Assembly (NCBI RefSeq): GCF_021390595.1
Contig: NZ_JAJEJR010000003.1
Span: 186,001-250,000, forward strand
DNA length: 64,000 nucleotides
Direction of reading: 5' to 3'
DNA from: Paraburkholderia sp. HP33-1
Lineage (GTDB): Bacteria > Pseudomonadota > Gammaproteobacteria > Burkholderiales > Burkholderiaceae
Shown in pieces: positions 26,795 through 38,188 of the stretch (position 1 is its first letter; every line of letters begins with the position of its first letter). Below the pieces are notes generated by a model. That model worked only from the letters and a program-made list of their open reading frames with translations, was not told where the DNA came from and ran no database searches. Position numbers and translations under genes: made by a program.

Positions 26795-27169
26795 ATGAAG
26801 TTAGCATCGGTTCGCGTTGTTACCCGGGATACCGACGGTCTGGTCGAGTTTTATCAAAGGCTTTCCGGTATCGAGGCTGTACGTCCGGCAGATGGATTTG
26901 CAGAAATACGATTCGGAGGAGCGACGCTTGCGATATCGTCTGAGCATCTGATCGAGCTTTTCAATGTCGGTGCTGCCACTGCGGCTGCAAATCGATCGGC
27001 GATCCTGGAGTTCGAAGTGGAGGACGTTGACGCGGTGTTCGAACGGATGAACGCGTCCGGGACAAACATCGTGATGCCGACGACATTGATGCCGTGGGGC
27101 AATCGTTCGCTTTTGCTGCGCGACCCGGACGGCAATCTCGTCAACATATTTTCTCGTCCCGAGCGTTGA
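26795..27169 (+). CDS. VOC family protein (glyoxalase/bleomycin-resistance fold)
   Basis: 124 residues forming two beta-alpha-beta-beta-beta units: VRVVTRDTDGLVEFYQRLSGIEAV in the first and DVDAVFERMNASGTNIVMPTTLMPWGNRSLLLRDPDGNLVNIFSRP in the second, ending in the typical DPDGNLV motif. A GCGAGGAG ribosome site precedes the ATG. The function of such lone VOC proteins (isomerase, dioxygenase or binding protein) cannot be predicted. Likely co-transcribed with the WYL regulator. Confidence 0.85.
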   Translation: MKLASVRVVTRDTDGLVEFYQRLSGIEAVRPADGFAEIRFGGATLAISSEHLIELFNVGAATAAANRSAILEFEVEDVDAVFERMNASGTNIVMPTTLMPWGNRSLLLRDPDGNLVNIFSRPER

Positions 27170-27434
27170 GGAAGCCCGCCGTCACGACTGCCGGCCGCGT
27201 TGTTGTTTGTTCGTTCGCGAGCGGCCGCTTCGGGGAGACGCGACCGTTCCTTGTGGGTCGACTTATGCCTTATGAATAAATTTCGCGACGAGATGAGTGG
27301 CGCGTCGGATTGTGGGACGCAGTGCGGCCACGAGCGGACGGTCAGCTTCGGCTTGCAAATGCCATTGGACGGTTAGCCGATCCAGTAATCGAACCAAATC
27401 TTGCCAAATTCGTGGACGTTTCTGAGGACATCAG

Positions 27435-27818
27435 ATGCAAACTCTATCTGGAACAACATGGAAGTTGGTCGAAGCATTTGCCTTCGATGAAGAGGGGCAC
27501 GAATTGTCGCCCCCGCTGGGGAAATGCCCGATGGGTGTCGTCATGTTCGAGGCCGAACGGATGATCGTGGCTGTGATTGATGGAAGTTCCTCACTGCCCA
27601 CAGATATTCAGAGGGTATTCGCCGCCTACAGCGGCAGGTATAGCTTTGATGGAATGGAACTTGTTACAAGCGTTGACGGCGCATCCGATCCTGATCTGGT
27701 GCAGCAGCAGATCCGTCACATACATTTCGAGAGCCCCACGCGCATTGCCATTACGCCAAAGAACAGAGTAATAGGCCGAGATGCAGGCCTGAAGTTTGTG
27801 TGGGAAAGGATCAGCTAG
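27435..27818 (+). CDS. lipocalin-like domain protein
   Basis: 127 residues. It begins with the lipocalin_5-type signature LSGTTWKLVEAFAFDEEGHELSPPLGKCPMGVVMF and continues with a strand-rich barrel, ending in GLKFVWERIS. These small cytoplasmic proteins appear often next to regulators or reductases, with no proven ligand. Preceded by a 265-bp gap in which 27174-27260 looks like a degraded intergenic repeat. Confidence 0.75.
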   Translation: MQTLSGTTWKLVEAFAFDEEGHELSPPLGKCPMGVVMFEAERMIVAVIDGSSSLPTDIQRVFAAYSGRYSFDGMELVTSVDGASDPDLVQQQIRHIHFESPTRIAITPKNRVIGRDAGLKFVWERIS

Positions 27819-27941
27819 CGGGCATCAACGGTCAGTCAGCGGTCGCAGTTACATCGATGACAATGACGCTGGAACGGTATGCTTTCGGCAGAATCAACGG
27901 CGTGCCCCGTTCGATAATCATCAAGGAACAGAAGCTCCCAA

Positions 27942-28331
27942 ATGAAGACCCGCTTGCTATGGAAGCTGGTGTGTATCGCTGCCGCTAGTTTCACCATGAT
28001 CGCCGATGCGCAGCAGCCTGTTTGCCACAATGACGGATCGGGCGTTGATGCTGCCGTCTGTGCGCACGAAGATTTCGTGCGGGCTGACGCGCAGTTGAAC
28101 GATGCTTACCAAGCAGCGCTCAACATGGTAGGTGCCGATAGCGAACGAGCCGATGCGAGAGCAGCGTTGGTGGCTGCACAACGGGAATGGATCAGGTTCC
28201 GTGACGCAGACTGTCAGGTGCAGGATCGCATCTTTCAACATGGAACAATGCGCGAAGCGACTGTGCAGTCGTGTCTAAAGGATTTGACAGAACAACGGAC
28301 CAAAGAGCTGAAACAGCTTTGGCTACCGTAG
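27942..28331 (+). CDS. LprI-type (DUF1311) secreted protein
   Basis: 129 residues. A cleavable signal peptide (MKTRLLWKLVCIAAASFTMIADA) is followed by a Cys-containing helical domain of the LprI_N/DUF1311 family: CHNDGSGVDAAVCAHEDFVRADAQLNDAYQAAL, then LVAAQREWIRFRDADCQV and a final CLKDLTEQRTKEL. Four Cys in the mature part suggest two disulfides. LprI of Mycobacterium is a lysozyme inhibitor; the activity of proteobacterial members is mostly untested. Confidence 0.8.
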   Translation: MKTRLLWKLVCIAAASFTMIADAQQPVCHNDGSGVDAAVCAHEDFVRADAQLNDAYQAALNMVGADSERADARAALVAAQREWIRFRDADCQVQDRIFQHGTMREATVQSCLKDLTEQRTKELKQLWLP

Positions 28332-28427
28332 CTGAACGGCCGCTATCGGCAAACTGGAAGGACCGTTCCGGGTCGGCAGCCGTCCCTTTCCCCGGAATTG
28401 CTCGAAGAACCTTAAGTCATCGATTCG

Positions 28428-29645
28428 TCATCGGTTCGCGAGCACCTCGCGTCGCACCTTGTTCAGCACGAGGTAAGCGAAAGAGCCGATCACGATGCCC
28501 CAGAACGCGGAACCGAGTCCGAGGAACGTCATACCCGACGCGGTTGCCAGAAACGTAATGACCGAGGCCTCGCGATGGTCCTCGTCCTGGATCGCGCCCA
28601 TCACATTCGAGGTGATCGCGCCGATCAATGCGAGGCCCGCCAGGATCGCGACGAACTCCTTCGGCAGCATCCTGAACAGCGCGACGATCGCGCCGGCGAA
28701 CGTGCCGCCGATCAAATAGAACACGCCGTTCGCAATGCCCGCGATATAGCGCTTGTCCGGGTCGTCGTGCGCATCCTTGCCGGTGCATAGCGCCGCAGTG
28801 ATCGCGGCGATCACGATTGTGATACCGCCGAAAAACGCCACGCCGATCGACGCGATGCTCGTTGCGGTGATGATCGGCCGGGCCGGCGTGTGATAGCCGG
28901 ACACGCGCAGAATCGCCATCCCCGGCAGGAACTGCCCCGTCAGACTGACGACGACGAGCGGCAACGCAAGACTCAGCGTCGAACTCAGCGTCCATTCGGG
29001 TTTGATGAAGATCGGCCGCGTGAGCTGCAGCGGTAGCGCGCCCAGATGCGCGGCGCCGAGCGCGATGGCGAGCGCCGTGCCCGTCAGCAGCACCAGCACG
29101 ATGCAATAGCGCGGCAGCAGCCGCCGGAACACGATGTACGCGCCAATCATGCCGAACGCCAACGCGGGCATCGACGACGCCGCCTTGAACGCGTGCGTGC
29201 CGAACTGCAGCAGGATGCCGGCCATCATCCCGCAGGCGATGCCCTTCGGAATGCTGCGCACCAGCCGGTCGAAATAGCCCGACACGCCGATCAGCAGGAT
29301 GATCACGGCCGCGGTGAGGTACGCGCCCACCGCCTGATGCAACGTCAACACCGGAAACAATCCGAGGAGCAGCGCGGTGCCGGGCGCGGACCACGCGGTG
29401 ACGACGGGCACTTTCAGCTTCCAGCTCGTGAAGATGCCGGAGACAGCCGCGCCGATCGAGATGCCCCATACCCACGAAGCGACCATCTCGTTGGGCATGT
29501 GTGCCGCTTGCGCCGCCTGGAAGAAGATCACGAGCGGGCCCGCGTACGAAATCAGCACGGCCAGAAAGCCGGCCACGATGGCGGACACGGACCAGTCGGC
29601 CGCAACGGCGCGCGTGCTCGGCGCCTGGCTAGGGGTGGGGTTCAT
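28428..29645 (-). CDS. benE: benzoate/H+ symporter BenE
   Basis: 405 residues with about twelve hydrophobic segments and the BenE-family pattern near the start (SAIVAGFLAVLISYAGPLVIFFQAAQAAHMPNEMVASWVWGISIGAAVSGI). It imports benzoate with protons across the inner membrane. Last gene of the ben operon, 32 bp after benD, same strand. BenE rather than BenK (MFS) is the uptake protein here; no BenK was seen. Confidence 0.9.
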   Translation of the reverse strand: MNPTPSQAPSTRAVAADWSVSAIVAGFLAVLISYAGPLVIFFQAAQAAHMPNEMVASWVWGISIGAAVSGIFTSWKLKVPVVTAWSAPGTALLLGLFPVLTLHQAVGAYLTAAVIILLIGVSGYFDRLVRSIPKGIACGMMAGILLQFGTHAFKAASSMPALAFGMIGAYIVFRRLLPRYCIVLVLLTGTALAIALGAAHLGALPLQLTRPIFIKPEWTLSSTLSLALPLVVVSLTGQFLPGMAILRVSGYHTPARPIITATSIASIGVAFFGGITIVIAAITAALCTGKDAHDDPDKRYIAGIANGVFYLIGGTFAGAIVALFRMLPKEFVAILAGLALIGAITSNVMGAIQDEDHREASVITFLATASGMTFLGLGSAFWGIVIGSFAYLVLNKVRREVLANR

Positions 29646-29677
29646 TGTCGATGTGGGTCAAGGCGGCCCGCCGCCCG

Positions 29678-32001
<2,324 letters not shown>

Positions 32002-32005
<4 letters not shown>

Positions 32006-33369
32006 GCGCGGCTCCCCGGCGCGTTCAACGCCTTTTTCATCGTGTCGATCCAGTAGCGGTGCTGCACCGTGTAGAGACCTTCGTCCTCGGTCTTCACGCC
32101 GCTCATCACGGGGTTCAGGCCGATCTTTTGCGCGGCTTCGTCGGCGCCGTCGATCCAGTGCTTCGAACCGCGGGACATGTCGTTCCATTCGACCGCGCGG
32201 CCCGCGTAGCCCAACTGGCAGGCGCGGAATTCCTCGAGATCATCTGGCGTGGCCATCCCGCTCACGTTGAAGAAGTCCTCGTATTGGCGGATGCGGCGCG
32301 AGCGCGCTTCGTCGGATTCGCCCTTCGGCGCGATGCAGTAGATCGTCACCTCGGTCTTGTCGACCGACAGCGGCCGCAGCACGCGAATCTGCGAGCCGAA
32401 CTGGTCCATCAGGTAAACGTTCGGATAGAGGCACAGGTTGCGCGAGTTCTGGATCATCCAGTCCGCGCGCTCGGCGCCGCAGCGCGCGGCGAATTCCTCA
32501 CGTCGGCTGAAGTTCGGGCGGTCTTCGGGATTGGACCAGCGCGTCCACAGCAGCATGTGACCGTGCTCGAACGCGTAGAAGCCGCCGCCCTGACGGCCCC
32601 AGCTACCGGCATCCATCGCGCGGATCTTGTCTTCGCGCGCGTTCTCTTCCTTGCGATGGTTGGTCGTCGCCGCGTAATTCCAGTGCACGGCCGACACGTG
32701 ATAGCCGTCCGCGCCGTTTTCCGCGGTCAGCTTCCAGTTGCCTTCGTACGTATAGGTCGACGAGCCGCGCAGCACTTCGAGGCCCTCTTCCGACTGGTCG
32801 ACGATCATGTCGATGATGCGCGCGGCCTCGCCGAGGAAGGTCTCGAGCGGCGGCACGTCATCGCTGAGGCTGCCGAACAGGAAGCCGCGATAGTTGCCGA
32901 AGCGCGCGAGCTTCTTCAGGTCGTGCGAGCCTTCCTTGTTGAAGCAGTCGGGATAGCCCGCGTCCGCGGGGTCTTTGACCTTCAGCAGCTTGCCGCTGTT
33001 GTTGAAGGTCCAGCCGTGGAACGGGCACGTATAGGTCGCCTTGTTGCCGCGCTTGTGGCGGCACAGCATCGCGCCGCGGTGCGTACAGGCATTGATGAAC
33101 GCGTTCAGCTCGCCCTGACGGTTGCGCGCAATCACGACCGGCTGACGGCCCATGTAGGTCGTGAAGTAATCGTTGTTGTTCGGAATCTGGCTCTCGTGCG
33201 CAAGGTAGATCCAGTTGCCCTCGAAAATGTGCTGCATTTCGAGTTCGAACAGACGCTCGTCGGTAAAGGCGCTGCGATGCAGGCGGTAGTCGCCGCGCTC
33301 GCGGTCTTCCACGAGAAAGTCGTCGATGTTTTTCAGTTGCGGAGTGTGATCCGGGTAGATCGGAATCAT
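32002..33369 (-). CDS. benA: benzoate 1,2-dioxygenase large subunit BenA
   Basis: 455 residues. Rieske 2Fe-2S ligands Cys95/His97 (CTHRG) and Cys115/His118 (CPFHGW). The mononuclear Fe(II) site and electron bridge are seen in the [12 protein letters not shown] segment: Asp221, His224, His229. It adds both atoms of O2 to benzoate, giving the cis-diol carboxylate. The ATG at 33369 has AGGAG nine bases upstream and matches BenA length; an in-frame start 14 codons earlier is less likely. First gene of benABCDE. Confidence 0.93.
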
Positions 33370-33813
33370 GCGTGTCTCCTGATTCGGACAGTCGGTATGC
33401 GTGCGACGCACGCGTATAGGGAGCGGCCTGCCTGCAGGGAGGCCGGGGCCGGTTGGTCTTTCACGTCGGGGAGAGGAGGCGGTGCGCCTCTGGTATGGCG
33501 TCAGTCCGTGGCGCGCGGGCGCTCGACCTTCGGCACGGGAAGTGGGCTATCGGTGGACAACCCTTTCATCAGGGTTTCGATTTCAGCATGTCGCATTGCT
33601 GCTCCTGGACTCTTTCTAGGTCTTGGATCCCATGCGCGAGGGCTGGCCTGCGCAGTCTCCGTGGGGACCGACCGACGCTTCAGACCGGGCCGAGGTGTCA
33701 ATGCTCGGGAGGTATAATTTGCGGGGCGTCTGCGGTAACTGAAGGATAGTTGCCCGCCATTTGCATCGTCCAACACTGATTTAGTATCGCGACGATACTT
33801 AGAAGGTATTTCT
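33370..33813. other. 444-bp divergent ben control region
   Basis: Separates benA (minus) from the BenM-like gene (plus). It holds the operator at 33784-33809 and a TATAAT on the plus strand at 33713-33718 that could be the regulator's -10. On the benA side there are two inverted repeats in the presumed leader: GCGTGCG-A-CGCACGC at 33399-33413, flanked by GTAT on both sides, and an imperfect 20-bp one at 33425-33444 (GGCCT...AGGCC). No gene is supported inside. Confidence 0.6.
33784..33809. promoter_or_regulatory. BenM/CatM-type operator
   Basis: 33795-33809 reads ATAC-TTAGAAG-GTAT, an exact ATAC-N7-GTAT box, the consensus known for BenM and CatM of Acinetobacter. It overlaps a second perfect palindrome, GTATCG-CGA-CGATAC, at 33784-33798; the two share GATAC. 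The site ends five bases before the regulator's ATG and covers its AAGG ribosome site, so bound protein would block its own synthesis. Confidence 0.7.
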
Positions 33814-34731
33814 ATGGAATTGCGCCACCTGCGCTACTTCGTGGCCGTCGCCGAGGAATGCAATGTCACCAAGGCCGCCCTTCGTCTGCACATTGCGCAG
33901 CCGCCCTTGAGCCGGCAGATCCAGCAGCTCGAAGAGATGCTCGGGGTGCAGCTGTTCGAGCGCAACTCGCGGCCGCTGAAGCTGACCGAGGCCGGCCGCT
34001 TCTTCTATTCGCACGCAGTCCAGCTGCTCGCGCAAACGTCGGAAATCGAGGCGATGACGCGGCGCGTCGGCAAGATCGAGCGCAGTCTGTCGGTCGGCTT
34101 CGTCGGCTCGACGCTGTACGGCATGCTGCCGAAAATCATTCGCCGCTTTCGCACCGAGAACAGCACGGTCGAGCTGAGCCTGCACGAGATGTCGACGATG
34201 GATCAGATCAAGGCGCTCAAGGAAGGCCGCATCGACGTCGGCTTCGGCCGCATTCGCCACGAAGACCCCAGCATCCGGCGCGTCGTGCTGCGCGAGGAAC
34301 GGATGATCGTCGCGCTGCCGCTCGGCCATCCGCTGATCGACGCGAAGCCGGTGCTGTCGCTGCACGAGCTGACGAGCGAAACGCTGATCATCTTCCCGAA
34401 GGCGCCGCGGCCGAGTTACGCGGACCAGGTGCTCGCCGCGTTTCACGATCGCGGCCTGAAACCGCAGCGGCTCTACGAGACGCGCGAGTTGCAGATCGCG
34501 CTCGGCCTCGTCGGCGCGGGCGAAGGTATCTCGATCGTGCCGGCCAGCGTGTACGGCTTGCAGCGCGGCGACGTCGCGTACAAGGATCTCGACGATCAGA
34601 ATCTCGTGTCGCCGATCATCATGAGCATGCGCATGCTCGATGAATCGGCCGATATCCAGCGCATGCTCGAGCTCATCTATGCGTTGTACGACGAAGAGCA
34701 GATGAGGTATCTGCCGCCTGCGCATCAGTAG
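33814..34731 (+). CDS. LysR family regulator of benzoate/catechol genes (BenM/CatM type)
   Basis: 305 residues. The N-terminal winged helix (MELRHLRYFVAVAEECNVTKAALRLHIAQPPLSRQIQQLEEMLGVQLFERNSRPLKLTEAG) matches the CatM/BenM/CatR subgroup. The effector domain (about 90-300) binds cis,cis-muconate or benzoate in relatives. It is divergent from benA and carries a BenM-type operator over its start, so it very likely activates benABCDE and represses itself. The name benM or catM depends on the effector and cannot be settled from sequence. Confidence 0.88.
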   Translation: MELRHLRYFVAVAEECNVTKAALRLHIAQPPLSRQIQQLEEMLGVQLFERNSRPLKLTEAGRFFYSHAVQLLAQTSEIEAMTRRVGKIERSLSVGFVGSTLYGMLPKIIRRFRTENSTVELSLHEMSTMDQIKALKEGRIDVGFGRIRHEDPSIRRVVLREERMIVALPLGHPLIDAKPVLSLHELTSETLIIFPKAPRPSYADQVLAAFHDRGLKPQRLYETRELQIALGLVGAGEGISIVPASVYGLQRGDVAYKDLDDQNLVSPIIMSMRMLDESADIQRMLELIYALYDEEQMRYLPPAHQ

Positions 34732-34758
34732 CTCGGGCCGACCGTCGTCGCAACTAAG

Positions 34759-34770
34759 TTGTATGGACAA
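34759..34770. promoter_or_regulatory. HutC-like operator motif, distal copy
   Basis: TTGTATGGACAA, 11 of 12 bases identical to the reverse complement of the copy at 34945-34956. Just downstream, ATACCG-GTCA-CGGTAT (34772-34787) forms a separate inverted repeat that may act in termination of the LysR gene. Confidence 0.4.
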
Positions 34771-34916
34771 GATACCGGTCACGGTATAGACCGCGGGTAT
34801 ACGCGAAAATCCTGACTGTATCCGCACCCTTTCAATCTTCCTGCGAAGTATGTCCATAAAGGCTTTCACTCCAATTTCCGCCTTCATCTCAACACCCCTG
34901 TAGGCACTAACCCTGA

Positions 34917-34956
34917 TTGCCGCTCGCTACTCGCCCGGGATAATTTGTCTATACAA
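34917..34956 (+). promoter_or_regulatory. candidate promoter and HutC-like operator of the hisJQMP-like operon
   Basis: TTGCCG (34917-34922), a 16-base spacer and GATAAT (34939-34944) form a plausible sigma-70 promoter. TTGTCTATACAA (34945-34956) lies directly after the -10, over the expected start site, and resembles the TTGTATATACAA consensus bound by GntR/HutC repressors. No GntR gene is in the window, so the repressor would act in trans. Confidence 0.5.
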
Positions 34957-35027
34957 CATCGCACATCGGAGCATGGCCTGGCCGCCCCGCTCTCGATTTC
35001 ACGTTAGACATCCATCCCGGAGACTTT

Positions 35028-35801
35028 ATGAAGAAACTTGCCTTGTCCCTCGTCCTCGCGCTCGCTGCCAGCGGCGCCTTCGCCAAAGATTGGTCCACGG
35101 TCCGCTTCGGCGTGGATGCGAGCTACGCGCCGTTCGAATCGAAAGCGACCGATGGCAAGCTGGTCGGCTTCGACGTCGACCTCGGCAACGAAATCTGCCG
35201 CCGTCTGAACGCGAAGTGCGTGTGGGTCGAGCAGGACTTCGACGGCATGATCCCGGCGCTGAAGGCAAAGAAGTTCGATGGCGTGCTGTCGTCGATGTCG
35301 ATGACGCCGCAACGCGCCGAACAGATCGCCTTCTCGTCGAAGCTGTTCAACACGCCGACACGTCTCGTCGCGAAGCAGGGCTCGGGCATCCTGCCGAGCG
35401 CCGACTCGCTGAAGGGCAAGACGGTGGGCGTCGAACAGGGCACCATCCAGGAAACCTACGCGAAGACCTACTGGGAGCCGAAGGGCACGAAGGTCGTGCC
35501 GTACCAGAACCAGGACCAGGTCTATACCGACCTGATCTCGGGACGACTGGACGCAGCGCTGCAGGACGCGGTGCAGGCTGACCAGGGCTTCCTGAAGACG
35601 CCGCGCGGCGCGGGCTTCGTGTTCGTCGGCAAGGACATCGACGATCCGAAGATCCTCGGTAACGGCGCCGGCATCGGCATGCGCAAGGAAGACGCAGATC
35701 TGAAGACGAAGGTCGACAAGGCGATCGCCGACATGATCAAGGACGGCACCTACAAGAAGATCGAGAAGAAGTACTTCGACTTCGACGTGTACGGCGGCTA
35801 A
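35028..35801 (+). CDS. lysine/arginine/ornithine or histidine ABC transporter periplasmic binding protein
   Basis: 257 residues. The signal peptide (MKKLALSLVLALAASGAFA) is followed by SBP_bac_3 family sequence: VRFGVDASYAPFESKATDGKLVGFDVDLGNEICRRL, GVLSSMSMTPQRAEQIAFS (conserved Ser/Arg for the alpha-carboxylate) and GVEQGTIQETYAKTYWEP. Closest pattern is HisJ/ArgT (LAO). A good ribosome site (CCCGGAGACTTT) precedes the ATG. First gene of a four-gene importer operon. Confidence 0.88.
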   Translation: MKKLALSLVLALAASGAFAKDWSTVRFGVDASYAPFESKATDGKLVGFDVDLGNEICRRLNAKCVWVEQDFDGMIPALKAKKFDGVLSSMSMTPQRAEQIAFSSKLFNTPTRLVAKQGSGILPSADSLKGKTVGVEQGTIQETYAKTYWEPKGTKVVPYQNQDQVYTDLISGRLDAALQDAVQADQGFLKTPRGAGFVFVGKDIDDPKILGNGAGIGMRKEDADLKTKVDKAIADMIKDGTYKKIEKKYFDFDVYGG

Positions 35802-35838
35802 GTCCGCACCCACGAGCCCGCTCCCCCGATCGGCAGGC

Positions 35839-35858
35839 ACCGCGCGCATGCGCGCGGT
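35839..35858. repeat. 20-bp perfect palindrome between binding-protein and permease genes
   Basis: ACCGCGCGCA followed by its exact reverse complement TGCGCGCGGT. In RNA this gives a GC-rich hairpin (about 8-bp stem) 38 bases after the binding-protein stop. Salmonella carries a REP element at the same place between hisJ and hisQ, which helps give more binding protein than permease; a similar role is likely. Confidence 0.6.
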
Positions 35859-35883
35859 TCGCTCCTTCATCAAGGACACTCCC

Positions 35884-36573
35884 ATGCTTTTTCACGGCTT
35901 CGGTCCGCTGCTCCTTGCGGGCACGTGGGTAACCATCAAGCTCGCGGTGCTGTCGCTCGCGGCGTCTTTTGCGCTGGGTCTCGTCGGCGCCGCCGCGAAG
36001 CTCTCGACCAACCGCGTGATCTCGCGCATCGGCACCTTGTACACGACGCTGATCCGCGCCGTGCCCGATCTCGTGCTGATGCTGCTGCTGTTCTACAGCA
36101 TCCAGATCTGGCTCAATGAGCTGACCGACATGTTCAGCATCGAGCAGATCGACATCGATCCTTTTCTCGCCGGCGTCATCACGCTGGGCTTCATTTACGG
36201 CGCGTACTTCACCGAAACCTTCCGCGGCGCGTTTCTCGCCGTGCCGCGTGGGCAGATCGAAGCGGGCTTCGCGTACGGTATGAGCGCGCGGCGCGTGTTC
36301 ACCCGCATCCTGTTTCCGCAGATGATGCGTTTCGCGCTGCCCGGCATCGGCAACAACTGGCAGGTGCTCGTGAAGGCCACCGCGCTCGTGTCGATCATCG
36401 GTCTCGCTGACGTGGTCAAGGCATCGCAGGACGCAGGCAAGAGCACGCAGTCGTTCTTCTTCTTCACGCTGGCGACCGGCGCCATCTACCTCGCCATCAC
36501 CACCATTTCGAATCTGGTCCTGAACCGCCTCGAGAAGCGCTACTCGATCGGCGTACGGAGGGCCGCGCTGTGA
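35884..36573 (+). CDS. hisQ: basic amino acid ABC transporter permease HisQ
   Basis: 229 residues. Five transmembrane helices and the HisMQ-type loop FTETFRGAFLAVPRGQIEAGFAYGMSARRVFTRILFPQMMRFALPGIGNNW, which contains the EAA coupling motif. It forms the membrane channel with HisM. The ATG at 35884 follows AAGGACACTCCC; an earlier in-frame ATG would lie next to the hairpin. Confidence 0.9.
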   Translation: MLFHGFGPLLLAGTWVTIKLAVLSLAASFALGLVGAAAKLSTNRVISRIGTLYTTLIRAVPDLVLMLLLFYSIQIWLNELTDMFSIEQIDIDPFLAGVITLGFIYGAYFTETFRGAFLAVPRGQIEAGFAYGMSARRVFTRILFPQMMRFALPGIGNNWQVLVKATALVSIIGLADVVKASQDAGKSTQSFFFFTLATGAIYLAITTISNLVLNRLEKRYSIGVRRAAL

Positions 36574-37283
36574 TCGAACTGACTCGTCAATACTGGCAGA
36601 ACTACCTGTTCACGGACGGATTCAACACCACCGGCCTCGTCATCACGCTGTGGCTGCTGGTCGCCTCGATCGTGCTGGGTTTCGTGCTGGCCGTGCCGCT
36701 CGCGATCGCGCGCGCGTCGCGCAACCGCTACATTTCCGGGCCCGTCTGGCTTTACACCTACATTTTCCGCGGCACGCCGTTGTACGTTCAGCTGCTGTTG
36801 ATCTACACGGGGCTCTACAGTCTGCATTTCGTTCATTCGCACGAACTGCTCGACGGCTTCTTTCGCAATGCGATGAACTGCACGCTACTCGCGTTCGCGC
36901 TGAACGAGTGCGCGTACGCCACGGAGATCTTCGCGGGCTCGATCCGGGAGACCTCGCACGGAGAGATCGAGGCGGCTCAGGCTTACGGCATGTCGAAATT
37001 CAAGCTGTACACGCGCATCATCCTGCCTTCGGCGCTGCGGCGGGCACTGCCCTCGTACAGCAACGAGGTGATCCTGATGCTGCACGCAACGACACTCGCG
37101 TTCACCGCAACCGTCCCGGACATCCTGAAGGTGGCGCGCGACGTCAACTCCGCCACCTACGCGACGTTCCAGGCGTACGGCATCGCGGCGATCCTGTACG
37201 CGTCGATCGTGTTCGCGCTGATCTGGGGCTTCCGCAAGATGGAAATCCGTTTGCTGGCTTATCTGAAACCGCAGGGGCATTAA
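36570..37283 (+). CDS. hisM: basic amino acid ABC transporter permease HisM
   Basis: 237 residues, five membrane helices, EAA loop [52 protein letters not shown]. The start is GTG and overlaps the hisQ stop (GTGA), with GGAGGG upstream inside hisQ. Partner of HisQ. Confidence 0.9.
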   Translation: MIELTRQYWQNYLFTDGFNTTGLVITLWLLVASIVLGFVLAVPLAIARASRNRYISGPVWLYTYIFRGTPLYVQLLLIYTGLYSLHFVHSHELLDGFFRNAMNCTLLAFALNECAYATEIFAGSIRETSHGEIEAAQAYGMSKFKLYTRIILPSALRRALPSYSNEVILMLHATTLAFTATVPDILKVARDVNSATYATFQAYGIAAILYASIVFALIWGFRKMEIRLLAYLKPQGH

Positions 37284-37320
37284 ACCCGGGCGCCTTCGCG
37301 CCATGATGGAGCATACGAGC

Positions 37321-38088
37321 ATGTACAAGCTGACGGTCGACGACCTGCACAAGAAGTTCGGCGACAACGAGGTATTGAAGGGCGTCTCGCTGAAGGCGAA
37401 GCCGGGCGACGTGATTAGCCTCATCGGGTCGAGCGGCTCCGGGAAAAGCACCTTCCTGCGGTGCATCAACTTTCTCGAATCGCCGTGCTCCGGGCGTATC
37501 ACGCTGAACGGAGAGGAAATCAACACGAGCAGGGATCGCAACGGCTCGCTGCGCGTGACCCTCCCGAAGCAGTTGCAGACGATGCGCACGCGTCTGTCGA
37601 TGGTGTTCCAGCATTTCAATCTGTGGGCGCATATGACGGTGCTCGAGAACATCATCGAGGCGCCGATCAGCGTACTGGGATTGAGCCGGGCGCAAGCCGA
37701 AGAGCGCGCTCGCATGTATCTGGCCAAGGTGGGTTTGCCGGCCAGCACCGAGAAGAAATATCCGTCACATCTGTCGGGCGGTCAGCAGCAGCGCGTCGCG
37801 ATTGCCCGCGCGCTTGCGATGGAGCCCGAGGTAATGCTGTTCGACGAGCCGACTTCGGCGCTCGACCCTGAGCTCGTCGGCGAAGTGCTGCGCGTGATGC
37901 AGGCGCTCGCCGAGGAAGGCCGCACGATGATCGTCGTCACGCACGAGATGGGCTTCGCGCGCAACGTATCGAATCATGTCGTGTTCCTGCACCAGGGCAA
38001 GATCGAAGAGCAAGGGCATCCGCATGAAGTGCTGACGAATCCGCGTAGTGAGCGGTTGCAGCAGTTTTTGGCGGGGCGGTTGAAATAG
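37321..38088 (+). CDS. hisP: basic amino acid ABC transporter ATP-binding protein HisP
   Basis: 255 residues from the ATG at 37321, which has GGAG nine bases upstream; the ATG at 37303 is an alternative giving six more residues. Walker [11 protein letters not shown], the HisP-specific insertion before [21 protein letters not shown], signature [16 protein letters not shown], Walker [17 protein letters not shown], and [10 protein letters not shown]. It closely follows the HisP pattern, including the C-terminal [11 protein letters not shown]. Last gene of the operon. Confidence 0.92.
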   Translation: MYKLTVDDLHKKFGDNEVLKGVSLKAKPGDVISLIGSSGSGKSTFLRCINFLESPCSGRITLNGEEINTSRDRNGSLRVTLPKQLQTMRTRLSMVFQHFNLWAHMTVLENIIEAPISVLGLSRAQAEERARMYLAKVGLPASTEKKYPSHLSGGQQQRVAIARALAMEPEVMLFDEPTSALDPELVGEVLRVMQALAEEGRTMIVVTHEMGFARNVSNHVVFLHQGKIEEQGHPHEVLTNPRSERLQQFLAGRLK

Positions 38089-38188
38089 GGGCGGCGGGGT
38101 ATGGCGCGTCGTTCAGCCTCGCACCCTACCCCGAATCGTCTCCAGAACGACTGCGCCACTCACCAGGTTGCACTGGTCTGCGCGCTGT

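Noticed and set aside
33799-34887. 362-codon frame antisense to the BenM-like gene
   Set aside because: A shadow of the high-GC LysR gene; rich in Arg, His and Gln as expected for antisense frames.
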